Positions 1 to 8,890 of a stretch of 36,115 nt of DNA are shown here, piece by piece. The position numbers were made by a program, and so were the translations under genes. How positions within the stretch are numbered: position 1 is the first letter of the stretch; each line of letters starts with the position of its first letter. The notes below the pieces were generated by a model, which had not been told where the DNA came from, did no database searches, and saw only the letters and a program-made list of their open reading frames with translations. The DNA is from Candidatus Nomurabacteria bacterium (GTDB taxonomy: Bacteria > Patescibacteriota > Minisyncoccia > Phycocordibacterales > UBA9973): contig JAPLXS010000012.1 in the NCBI GenBank assembly GCA_026395965.1, positions 1-36,115 of the forward strand, in the 5' to 3' direction.

Positions 1-1
1 A

Positions 2-3000
2 ATTTCTCCACATTCTAAAATAATGGCTATTAAGTCATCTTTAACAACAACAAATATTATTAAAGGTATTAATTTTGCTCAAAATAATGGAGCCAAGATT
101 ATAAATGCAAGTTGGGGTGGCTCTTATTTCGATGAAACACTAAGAGCATCAATGGCATCTTTTACAGGATTGTTTATTGTTGCTGCAGGTAATTGTGGCG
201 GAAGTAATTATTCTTTGAATGGATGTGATGTTCAAAATCAGACATTGTATCCTGCGGCTTTCGATTTACCTAATATTATTTCTGTTGCTGCTACAGATCA
301 AAACGACGCATTGGCTTCATTTTCAAATTATGATTCATCGTCTGTTGATGTGGGAGCACCTGGTACAAATATTTATAGTACTATAGGGCCAGCTGAGTCT
401 TATACTTATAGTGATGGTACTTCTATGGCTGCTCCATATGTAGCTGGTCTAGCTGCTCTAATAGAGGGTTATAATCCAAACCTTAGTTCTCTCGAATTAA
501 AAAATATAATTTTGATTTCAGGTGACAGTATTGCTTCTTTGTCTGGAAAAACATATACAGGAAAAAGAATTAATGCTTATAATTCATTGTATCTAGCTAA
601 TTATTCAAATACTGTTTTACCATCATCTCAAATAAAAAAGGGCGGTGATGTTGTGAATATAATTTCTTCTGGAAATATTGGCAATAATATCTGGTTTGCA
701 CCTGCCAATACAAATTTTTTTGTAGAAGGCAATAATATGACCAAAGCTGTAAATGGAACATCAACATCAATTTTGGCTCCTACTCCTGAAGGAGTTTATA
801 AACTTTTTGTTGTAGATTCACAAAATCATATATTTACATCGTCATCTATTTTATCAGTAGATACAACCCCACCTGCGCTTCCTGTTATTGCATCTATAGC
901 TGCTGATAATATTATTGATAATAATGAAAAATCAGCTATTCATATTGTGGGAACTGCAGAGGCAAATTCTCTAGTTGCTGTTAGTCTGACAGATGGGACA
1001 AATACTAAGACAGGTTCACAACAGCTATCTGGAGGTTCAGTAGATTATGATATTGTTATCGATGGAACAACGGCAATACCAGCATCTTTGAATGATGTTT
1101 TAATTACTGTTTCTGTTGTTGCTACTGATGCAGTAGGAAATAATTCTACTCCTGCCACTTTAACCGCTAGTCAAAATATATTTTCAATTAGCTCCATAGA
1201 AACTAAAGATTTAAATACCAATGGTAAAATCGATGCTCTGAAAATTACTTTTAATAAAAATATAAATGATTCGACTGTTTTGATTTCTGATTTTAATATT
1301 TCAGGTTATACGATTGATACTTTTTCTTCTTATACAAATGGTGATATTTTAAATGACAATATTATTTATTTAAAATTATTTGAATCAGGTGTATTTGATT
1401 CAGGAATAACTCCTACTGTTGTTTATACAAAAGGTTCTTTGTCTACAACTCTTGGTAATTTATTATCAAGCAATAGTATCTCGCCTACTGATAAAATAAA
1501 TCCTATTGTTAGTAAATTGGGTGATGGCGCTTCGGATTTAATTTTACCTATTGGTGATACAGATTTAATTTTTAGCGAAGTACTTTCAGATACAACTAAA
1601 ACAAATGTACAAAAAGCATTATCAAGCGGAGCAGATAAAACACTTAATTATTTATGGTCAGGTGGCACTCTTACTATAAATGCAACTGAAGCAACTACAT
1701 TTGCCAATGATGTTATTGTAGATATTTCCGATTTGAGTAATAATTCAAATTTAAGTCTTATGGTAGTAGATTCTATTTTGGAAATAAATCAAACTTCCCC
1801 AAATGAAGCTGGTATTGCTACTGTTAATAATGTTACACCCAAAGTTATTATAACTAATCCAAATCAACCGGTTAGTTTAACTGTTGATACTGGAACAATA
1901 AATCCTACAATCAATGTTAAATCATTTGTTTTAAATGGCACAGGCATTTTACCTGCAATAACAATAAATTCAATCAATACAAACAATATTAATGTTGCGA
2001 TACCAGCAGGAGTTACTGTAACAAGTTCTGTAAGTAATTGGGACGGTGAAATAATTACTCCAATTACAACAACAGCAAATATCCCAGTAGTATCGGGAGT
2101 TACAAAAATACCGAGCATAACAGTTGAATTAGGAGTTTCGAATATTAGATTGTATTTTGATAAAGCTGTCAGAATATTGTTTCCAGATGAATCTGGCAAA
2201 AGAGCAGGTTATACTGTAGATAATGGATCTACTTTTACAGAGATAACTTCAATTTGTTCATCAGACAATCAGTCTGCTGGAGACGCTTTGCCTGTAGAGA
2301 GCGATTGTCTAATAAACAGTGGGTCTGATTTGGTAATTTGGACTAAACATTTTTCAACTTTTTCTACTTATACTCAAACAATAAATCCTGTTTCAAGTGG
2401 AGGAGGCGGTGGCGGAGGTGGTGGGGGAGGCTCTTCGTTTACACCAGTAATATCTACAAAAGCAGTCAGGTATTTGTATAAAAACCAGTTTAATAAAAAA
2501 ATTGAATATATAAACCCTACAAATAATATATCAACAGAAATAAATAGTATTTGCCAGTCAGATAGTCAGACAGTAAATGATCTATTGCTTTTAGATACAG
2601 AATGTAAAATAAATTCGAGCGGCGATTTAATCGTTTGGGCAAGATATTCAAATAAAAACATTCTTAATATAAAGATTTCTAGTAATACCATAGTAGATAG
2701 TATTAATAAAGATGAAGGTATAATATATTATCCTATAACTATACCGTCTTATACTTTTACAAATATTCTTAGTTTGGGCTCAAAAGGAAATGAAACAAAA
2801 GAGCTCCAGAAATTTTTAATAAATAAAGGATACCTTAAGGGTGTTGCTGACGGAATTTTTGGAAAAGGAACACAGTCTGCTGTAAAGATATTTCAATCTG
2901 TAAATAATTTGAAAATAGATGGGGTTATAAGTGGAGATGATATTCTTGTTCTTAATAAGAAAGATATTACACCTAACCCTATAATTGATAAATCAGACTC

Positions 3001-3283
3001 TGGTTGTTCTCCTGGTGATGTTTTTAATAAAATTACAGGTGCTGTATGTACAACTGTAGTGATTGAACCTGTAAAAAATAAAAGAACATTAAAATTGGGT
3101 ATGACTGGAAACGATGTAAAAGAATTACAAATTCGACTAAAATCTAAGGGTTATTTTACTGGTATTACTAGTGGTGTATTTGGAAAGATTACACTTGTAG
3201 CTGTTAAAAAGTTTCAGTCAGACCAGCTATTTAAAGCTGATGGGATAGCTGGACCTAAAACAATGTTGGCTCTCGGAAATTAA
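2..3283 (+). CDS. Subtilisin-like (S8) serine protease, 5'-truncated by window edge; Gly-rich linker and two C-terminal peptidoglycan-binding (PG_binding_1-like) domains
   Basis: Frame is open to the left edge (ISPHSKIMAIKS... before the ORF-track Met at 23). Subtilase motifs NASWGG, VAAGN, GTSMAAPYVAG. C-terminal repeats LGSKGNETKELQKFLINKGYLKGVADGIFGKGTQSAVKIFQ and LGMTGNDVKELQIRLKSKGYFTGITSGVFGKITLVAVKKFQ. Confidence 0.9.
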   Translation: MSPHSKIMAIKSSLTTTNIIKGINFAQNNGAKIINASWGGSYFDETLRASMASFTGLFIVAAGNCGGSNYSLNGCDVQNQTLYPAAFDLPNIISVAATDQNDALASFSNYDSSSVDVGAPGTNIYSTIGPAESYTYSDGTSMAAPYVAGLAALIEGYNPNLSSLELKNIILISGDSIASLSGKTYTGKRINAYNSLYLANYSNTVLPSSQIKKGGDVVNIISSGNIGNNIWFAPANTNFFVEGNNMTKAVNGTSTSILAPTPEGVYKLFVVDSQNHIFTSSSILSVDTTPPALPVIASIAADNIIDNNEKSAIHIVGTAEANSLVAVSLTDGTNTKTGSQQLSGGSVDYDIVIDGTTAIPASLNDVLITVSVVATDAVGNNSTPATLTASQNIFSISSIETKDLNTNGKIDALKITFNKNINDSTVLISDFNISGYTIDTFSSYTNGDILNDNIIYLKLFESGVFDSGITPTVVYTKGSLSTTLGNLLSSNSISPTDKINPIVSKLGDGASDLILPIGDTDLIFSEVLSDTTKTNVQKALSSGADKTLNYLWSGGTLTINATEATTFANDVIVDISDLSNNSNLSLMVVDSILEINQTSPNEAGIATVNNVTPKVIITNPNQPVSLTVDTGTINPTINVKSFVLNGTGILPAITINSINTNNINVAIPAGVTVTSSVSNWDGEIITPITTTANIPVVSGVTKIPSITVELGVSNIRLYFDKAVRILFPDESGKRAGYTVDNGSTFTEITSICSSDNQSAGDALPVESDCLINSGSDLVIWTKHFSTFSTYTQTINPVSSGGGGGGGGGGGSSFTPVISTKAVRYLYKNQFNKKIEYINPTNNISTEINSICQSDSQTVNDLLLLDTECKINSSGDLIVWARYSNKNILNIKISSNTIVDSINKDEGIIYYPITIPSYTFTNILSLGSKGNETKELQKFLINKGYLKGVADGIFGKGTQSAVKIFQSVNNLKIDGVISGDDILVLNKKDITPNPIIDKSDSGCSPGDVFNKITGAVCTTVVIEPVKNKRTLKLGMTGNDVKELQIRLKSKGYFTGITSGVFGKITLVAVKKFQSDQLFKADGIAGPKTMLALGN

Positions 3284-3340
3284 TAATATTTAATAAAATA
3301 TATATTTTGAAAATATCCATATTTTTGCTATATTAACTCC

Positions 3341-4453
3341 ATGTCATTATCTATAGGAATCGTAGGATTACCAAACGTAGGAAAATCAACACTTTTTAAT
3401 GCCCTTACAAAGAAGGGTGTTCCAGCAGAGAATTATCCTTTTTGTACAATAGATCCATCTGTGGGTGTTGTTGCTGTTCCCGATGAAAGACTTTATCAGC
3501 TTGCTGATTTTTCTAAAACAAACCGTACTATTCCCGCTGTTGTAGAATTTGTAGATATTGCTGGTCTTGTGGCAGGAGCAGCTAAAGGGGAAGGTCTTGG
3601 CAATAAATTCCTGGCCAATATTCGTGAGGTAGATGCTATTTTGGAAATAGTAAGAATTTTTCCTTTAAAAAATGAAAAGGGTAATGAAATAATACACGTT
3701 TATGGGGATATTGATCCACTTCGTGATATCGAAGTTATAAACTTAGAACTTATACTTGCTGATTTGGAAACTGTGGTAAAACGCAGGAATAATATTGTTA
3801 AAGATATTCGTAAAGGAGACAAAGATGCAGTTATTGAAGATGAATCTCTAGCGAAACTTGAGATTGCTTTTGAAAAATCAAAATTAGCGAATACAGTTGA
3901 TCTAAATGAAAAAGAGTTAGAAAAAGTAAAAATGCTAAATTTACTCACTTTGAAACCATTCATTTATGGTCTAAATAAAAAAGGTGGCGTACAAAATCTA
4001 GATGAAATGAATCCCGAAATTTTTAAAGAATTAACAGACTACATAGAAAGTATGGGTTCAAGATATGTAGTTATAGATGCTAAGATAGAAGAAGAATTAA
4101 AAGACTTCGAAGGTGAAGAAAAAGAAATGTTTCGTAAAGAATTGGGAGGCAATGATGATGGTATAAACCAGCTTATCTCTGAAGGTTATAAACTGCTGGA
4201 TTTAGATACATATTTTACAACTGGAGTTGAAGAAACTCGTGCTTGGACAATCAAAAAAGGAAGTACTGCTCCTGTAGCAGGTATGGCTATTCATACTGAT
4301 TTTAAAGATAAATTTATTCGTGCAGAAATAGTCTTTTGGAAAGATTTGCTTGATTCTGGGAGTTATGCTGAAGCTCGTTCAAAAGGTAAAGTAAGAACAG
4401 AAGGCAAGGAGTATATAGTCAAAAATGGTGATGTTATAGAATTTAAAATTTAA
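3341..4453 (+). CDS. ychF: Redox-regulated/ribosome-binding GTPase YchF (OLA1 family)
   Basis: [34 protein letters not shown]...; C-terminal TGS-like domain ending [19 protein letters not shown]. Confidence 0.97.
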   Translation: MSLSIGIVGLPNVGKSTLFNALTKKGVPAENYPFCTIDPSVGVVAVPDERLYQLADFSKTNRTIPAVVEFVDIAGLVAGAAKGEGLGNKFLANIREVDAILEIVRIFPLKNEKGNEIIHVYGDIDPLRDIEVINLELILADLETVVKRRNNIVKDIRKGDKDAVIEDESLAKLEIAFEKSKLANTVDLNEKELEKVKMLNLLTLKPFIYGLNKKGGVQNLDEMNPEIFKELTDYIESMGSRYVVIDAKIEEELKDFEGEEKEMFRKELGGNDDGINQLISEGYKLLDLDTYFTTGVEETRAWTIKKGSTAPVAGMAIHTDFKDKFIRAEIVFWKDLLDSGSYAEARSKGKVRTEGKEYIVKNGDVIEFKI

Positions 4454-4460
4454 TTTTTGA

Positions 4461-4561
4461 ATCTTTTTAAATTTAATAAAGCTCCTCTTCGCAAAGTCCT
4501 CGGACGAGGGAAGAGATGTGCCAGACCATTGCTCATAGGACTTTATTTAATTTAAAAAGAT
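4461..4561. repeat. Palindromic element family 1, copy 1 (core 4496-4527)
   Basis: Arms atctttttaaatttaataaagctcct / aggactttatttaatttaaaaagat; core gtcctcggacgagggaagagatgtgccagacc shared with copies at 18907 and 21889. Confidence 0.8.
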
Positions 4562-4564
4562 ATT

Positions 4565-5146
4565 ATGCAAAACAATTGGTTAAAAGCTGAAAATATTTTA
4601 GAAAATGATGGAGTGGTAGTACTACCTACAGATACTTTGTATGGTGTAATAGGAAAAGCTTTATCAAAGAAAGCAGTAGAAAGAATATATAAAATAAAAG
4701 GGCGAACAGAGAGTAAGCCTTTTATTGTACTTATAACATCCTTTGAAGATATAGGATTATTTGGAGTAAAGATAAATAACGAACAGGCCAAATTTTTGGA
4801 AAAAATTTGGCCTGGTAAAGTAAGTGTAATATTATCTTGTAGTCTAGCTAAATGGCGATATATTCACCGTGGTGAGGAATCTATAGCTTTCCGTATGATT
4901 AGTTCTAAACATAAGAATCTATTTAATCTTATAAATAAAGTTGGTCCTCTGGTTGCACCGAGTGCAAATAAACAAGGGGAAATACCAGCAGAAAATATAA
5001 CTAAAGCAAAATATTATTTTAATGATGAAGTCGATTTATATATAAATGGCGGAAATAAAACAAATAAGCAATCTACTATAATCAAGTTTGAAAATAATAA
5101 ATTAATTGTCCTAAGACAAGGTGCAGTTAAAATAAATAAAAAATAA
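4565..5146 (+). CDS. Sua5/YciO/YrdC-type L-threonylcarbamoyladenylate synthase
   Basis: VVVLPTDTLYGVIGKAL...KGRTESKPFIVLI...GPLVAPSANKQGE. Confidence 0.88.
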   Translation: MQNNWLKAENILENDGVVVLPTDTLYGVIGKALSKKAVERIYKIKGRTESKPFIVLITSFEDIGLFGVKINNEQAKFLEKIWPGKVSVILSCSLAKWRYIHRGEESIAFRMISSKHKNLFNLINKVGPLVAPSANKQGEIPAENITKAKYYFNDEVDLYINGGNKTNKQSTIIKFENNKLIVLRQGAVKINKK

Positions 5147-5170
5147 GAGCTCTAGGCTCTTATTTTTTAT
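5141..5170. terminator. Bidirectional hairpin terminator between convergent genes
   Basis: aaataagagc-tctag-gctcttatttttt. Confidence 0.75.
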
Positions 5171-5702
5171 TTTTCATTTCTTGTTGTTGTTTTTTGAGCT
5201 CCATAACTTCTTCTATGAGCTTTCCCATGGTGTCTTCAATTCTATTGAGTATCTCATCGTCTTTTTTTTGTTCCATCTCTTCCTCCTCGTCATCTTCATT
5301 GATTTCATCGACGTCTTCCTGAATCTCATCAACGTCTTTTTGAATCTCATCAACATCTTTTTCGATTTCATCGACGTCTTCCTGAATTTCATCAACGTCT
5401 TTTTGAATTTCTTCAACATCCTCTTGAATCTCTCCGACATCCAGAGCGACAGCACTCAATTTGTCGTCTTGACGATTTACAGACATTTGAATAAATATAG
5501 ATAAGTAAATTGCTTCAAGTGATACGATGGTTGTAACCACTAGGAGTATCTGTGTAAAATCATATCCGAAAAAATATAAGGAAAATGAAGCTATAAATAA
5601 TACAGTATGTACAAAAAGAGAGCCAGTAGAACCCATTAATTTGGTTACTTTTATTGATGCTCTCTCTAGGGCATTACTTGATTTTGTAATTATCTTATTC
5701 AT
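5160..5702 (-). CDS. DUF1003-like membrane protein with C-terminal heptad-repeat coiled coil
   Basis: GSTGSLFVHTVLFIASFSLYFFGYDF...SLEAIYLSIFIQMSVNRQ resembles DUF1003. Repeats EIQ/EK/KDVD. The ORF-track start at 5708 is a TTG; ATG at 5702 preferred. Confidence 0.7.
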   Translation of the reverse strand: MNKIITKSSNALERASIKVTKLMGSTGSLFVHTVLFIASFSLYFFGYDFTQILLVVTTIVSLEAIYLSIFIQMSVNRQDDKLSAVALDVGEIQEDVEEIQKDVDEIQEDVDEIEKDVDEIQKDVDEIQEDVDEINEDDEEEEMEQKKDDEILNRIEDTMGKLIEEVMELKKQQQEMKNKK

Positions 5703-5746
5703 ATACAATGTTTATTATACACTATTTTTTTGCTATACTAAATAGC

Positions 5747-6304
5747 ATGGATACACAAATACAAAACCCTCAAATAACTGAGAAGAAATCATTAAAATTT
5801 GTTCATGTTTCTATTATCGTAGCTATTGTTATTGTTATAAATTTACTTTCTAATTATGCTGTTTCTCTTGTGTACAATGAACCATCTTACGATACTTTTA
5901 TAAAACCAACACAAATAGTAGAAGATATTAAAATAAAAGATAAATGTATCGCTGTTGGAGGTCAGTGGAGTGAAAATGCATATCCTACAGAAAAAGGCCA
6001 ACCTAAAGTTGAAGGATACTGTAATGTAAATTATACAAATCAATTAAATTATGATAAAGCTCGTGCTTCATACGAAAAGAAAGTATTTATCACTTTGACT
6101 ATTTTAGGAGTACTATTGATCGCTCTTGCTGGATTTTTGTCTATAGAGATTTTGTCTGTATCATTTGCATGGGCTGGAGTGCTGTCTCTTTTGATTGCTT
6201 CAATGCGTTACTGGTCTTTGGCCGACGGTATTGCAAAGGTTGTAATTCTTACTCTTGCTCTCGCTATGCTTATATGGATTGCAGTAAAAAAATTTAATAA
6301 ATAA
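5747..6304 (+). CDS. Hypothetical multi-pass membrane protein
   Basis: Hydrophobic segments; ATG 7 nt after an extended -10 (TGCTATACT). The ORF-track start at 5708 lies upstream of the promoter. Confidence 0.7.
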   Translation: MDTQIQNPQITEKKSLKFVHVSIIVAIVIVINLLSNYAVSLVYNEPSYDTFIKPTQIVEDIKIKDKCIAVGGQWSENAYPTEKGQPKVEGYCNVNYTNQLNYDKARASYEKKVFITLTILGVLLIALAGFLSIEILSVSFAWAGVLSLLIASMRYWSLADGIAKVVILTLALAMLIWIAVKKFNK

Positions 6305-6315
6305 AACTATTTTTG

Positions 6316-8814
6316 ATGAAAATGAAAAATTACGACCATACAAAAATAGAAAAAAAATGGCAGAAAGAATGGGATAAAAATGAAGTATATAAAACCCAAA
6401 ATAAAGGTAAAAAAATGTATGTACTTGATATGTTCCCATATCCTTCAGGTGTGGGTCTTCATGTTGGGCACCCACGCGGATATATAGGTAGTGATGTATA
6501 TACTCGCATGAAAAGAATGGAGGGTTTCAATGTTCTTCATCCTATGGGGTATGATGCTTTTGGTTTACCAGCTGAACAATATGCACTACAACACAAGATA
6601 CATCCAAGAAAAGCAGTAGAGGTAAATGTAAAGACTTTTGAGAGACAGCTTTCAATCATGGGTATTTCTTATGATTGGACTCGTAAGGTAAATACAACTG
6701 ATCCAAAATACTATAAATGGACACAGTGGATATTTTTACAAATTTTTAATTCTTGGTACGACAAATCTAAAAATAAAGCACGACCCATATTAGAACTTGA
6801 GAGTCTTTTTGAAAAAAGTGGAAATATAAAAGTAAATGCAGTTTGTGATTTTGATACAAAAATTTTCACTGCAAAAGAGTGGTGTCTTTTTTCTAAAATA
6901 GAAAAACAGAATGTTCTCATGAAATACCGTCTAGCTTATGAAGGACATAGTGAAGTAAATTGGTGTGAAGAGATGGGTACGGTACTAGCCAATGATGAAA
7001 TAGTAAATGATACCAATGGTAATCCTGTTTCAGAACGTGGAGGTTTTCCTGTTGTGAAGAAATCTATGAGACAGTGGTTTATGCGTATCACAGCTTATGC
7101 CAACAGATTACTTGCTGGTCTTGATGGATTAGAGTGGAGTGACCATATAAAAGAAATTCAAAAGAATTGGATAGGAAAGAGTGAAGGATCAGAGATAGAA
7201 TTTAGAATTAAGAATTACGAATTAGGAATTAAAATATTTACAACTCGCGCGGATACTATTTTCGGAGCTACTTACGTAGTCCTCGCACCAGAGCAACCTC
7301 TAGTCAAGAATCTAGAATCAAGAATTACGAATTTAGATGAAGTAAATAAATATATAAATTCTATCAAAAATAAGACAGATGAAGATCGTACAAAAAGTGA
7401 TAAAGAAAAAACAGGAGTAGAATTAAAAGGTATAAAGGCTATCAATCCTGCAAATGGAGAAGAAGTATCAGTTTGGATAGCTGATTATGTGCTTGCTACA
7501 TACGGCACAGGTGCTGTAATGGCTGTACCTGCACATGATGAACGGGATTATGAATTTGCAAATAAATATGATTTACCAATAAAAAATGTTGTAAATAATA
7601 ATTTAGATTCAAAAAATCCTTACTTAGATGATGGAATATTGATTAATTCTGATAATTTTTCAGGAATGACTTCAGAGGAGGCTCGAGTTAAAATTACAGA
7701 ATTCGTTTCCGGTAAAATTGTTACAAAATATAAAATGCGGGATGCTATCTTTGCTCGCCAGAGATATTGGGGAGAGCCTATTCCTCTAAAACATAATTCT
7801 GAAGGAATTATCACACAACTAAAAGAAAAAGATTTACCATTAGAATTACCAAATGTTAAATCATATGAATCTACTGGTACGGGGGAGTCTCCACTTGCTG
7901 GAGTAAAATCATGGGTAAAAGAAGGTTATGAGACAAATACAATGCCTGGATGGGCAGGATCTTCTTGGTATTTCCTTCGTTATATGGACCCACAAAACTC
8001 TAAAGCATTCGCCTCCAAAAAGGCTATAGATTATTGGAAGGATGTAGATGTATATGTGGGTGGACAAGAGCATGCTACTGGTCATTTACTCTATTCTCGT
8101 TTTTGGAATAATTTTCTTTTTGATTTAGGTCATGTTCCAACCAGAGAACCATTTAAAAAGCTTAGGAACAATGTAGTAAATCCTGATGATATAGTAAATA
8201 ATTATGGTGCTGATACACTGCGTATTTATGAGATGTTTATGGGTCCATTTGAACAGAGTCTTCCTTGGTCTACAGAGAGTATCATTGGTTCACGAAGATT
8301 TATAGATCGTGTATACAGACTTCAATCTAAAATTGTAGATAAAAAAAGTAGTATAGATGTAGAAAAAATTATTCATAAAACTTTAAAGAAAGTTACCGAG
8401 GATATTGAAGACTTTGCTTTTAATACAGCAGTTTCTTCTATGATGATATTGGTAAATGAGTTAGAAAAGAGTGAAAGTATAGGGAAAAAAGATTTTAAAA
8501 TTTTATTACAAATGCTTGCGCCATTTGCTCCACACATTACAGAAGAAATTTGGATCGATTTAGGAGAAAAAAAATCTATACACAAAAGTATTTGGCCAAA
8601 ATGGGATAAAAATAAGATTGTAGATGAGTTGCTTAAAATAGCTGTTCAAGTCAATGGAAAAGTCCGAACAGAAATTATGATTTCAAAAGATATGACAGAT
8701 GAAGAAATAAAAGAAATGGCTACAAAAGACAAGAACGTAGAGGTATGGATAGAAGGAAAAGAAATAAAAAGAATTATTTATGTTCCAAATAGAATTGTAA
8801 ATATTGTTGTTTAG
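6316..8814 (+). CDS. leuS: Leucyl-tRNA synthetase (apparently lacking the KMSKS loop)
   Basis: FPYPSGVGLHVGHPRGYIGSDVYTRMKRMEGFNVLHPMGYDAFGLPAEQYA; GWAGSSWYFLRYMDP; NVVNPDDIV.NYGADTLRIYEMFMGP. Confidence 0.95.
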   Translation: MKMKNYDHTKIEKKWQKEWDKNEVYKTQNKGKKMYVLDMFPYPSGVGLHVGHPRGYIGSDVYTRMKRMEGFNVLHPMGYDAFGLPAEQYALQHKIHPRKAVEVNVKTFERQLSIMGISYDWTRKVNTTDPKYYKWTQWIFLQIFNSWYDKSKNKARPILELESLFEKSGNIKVNAVCDFDTKIFTAKEWCLFSKIEKQNVLMKYRLAYEGHSEVNWCEEMGTVLANDEIVNDTNGNPVSERGGFPVVKKSMRQWFMRITAYANRLLAGLDGLEWSDHIKEIQKNWIGKSEGSEIEFRIKNYELGIKIFTTRADTIFGATYVVLAPEQPLVKNLESRITNLDEVNKYINSIKNKTDEDRTKSDKEKTGVELKGIKAINPANGEEVSVWIADYVLATYGTGAVMAVPAHDERDYEFANKYDLPIKNVVNNNLDSKNPYLDDGILINSDNFSGMTSEEARVKITEFVSGKIVTKYKMRDAIFARQRYWGEPIPLKHNSEGIITQLKEKDLPLELPNVKSYESTGTGESPLAGVKSWVKEGYETNTMPGWAGSSWYFLRYMDPQNSKAFASKKAIDYWKDVDVYVGGQEHATGHLLYSRFWNNFLFDLGHVPTREPFKKLRNNVVNPDDIVNNYGADTLRIYEMFMGPFEQSLPWSTESIIGSRRFIDRVYRLQSKIVDKKSSIDVEKIIHKTLKKVTEDIEDFAFNTAVSSMMILVNELEKSESIGKKDFKILLQMLAPFAPHITEEIWIDLGEKKSIHKSIWPKWDKNKIVDELLKIAVQVNGKVRTEIMISKDMTDEEIKEMATKDKNVEVWIEGKEIKRIIYVPNRIVNIVV
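7201..7231. repeat. Short AT-rich repeat tttagaattaagaattacgaattaggaatta inside leuS (frame 1)
   Basis: Shares agaattaagaattacgaatt-type unit with 7311-7338 and, inverted, with 16965-16994. Confidence 0.65.
7311..7338. repeat. Second copy of the AT-rich repeat inside leuS, in a different codon frame
   Basis: tctagaatcaagaattacgaatttagat. Confidence 0.65.
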
Positions 8815-8890
8815 TTGTATTGATATACACTGTGATATAATTATCCAATCATATTTTATTTATTAAAGATAACAATTATTAAAATCATCA

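Noticed and set aside
5181-5504. 107-aa plus-strand ORF (and 80-aa minus ORF at 5213-5455) over the DUF1003-like gene
   Set aside because: Alternate-frame translations of the 21-bp heptad-encoding repeat.
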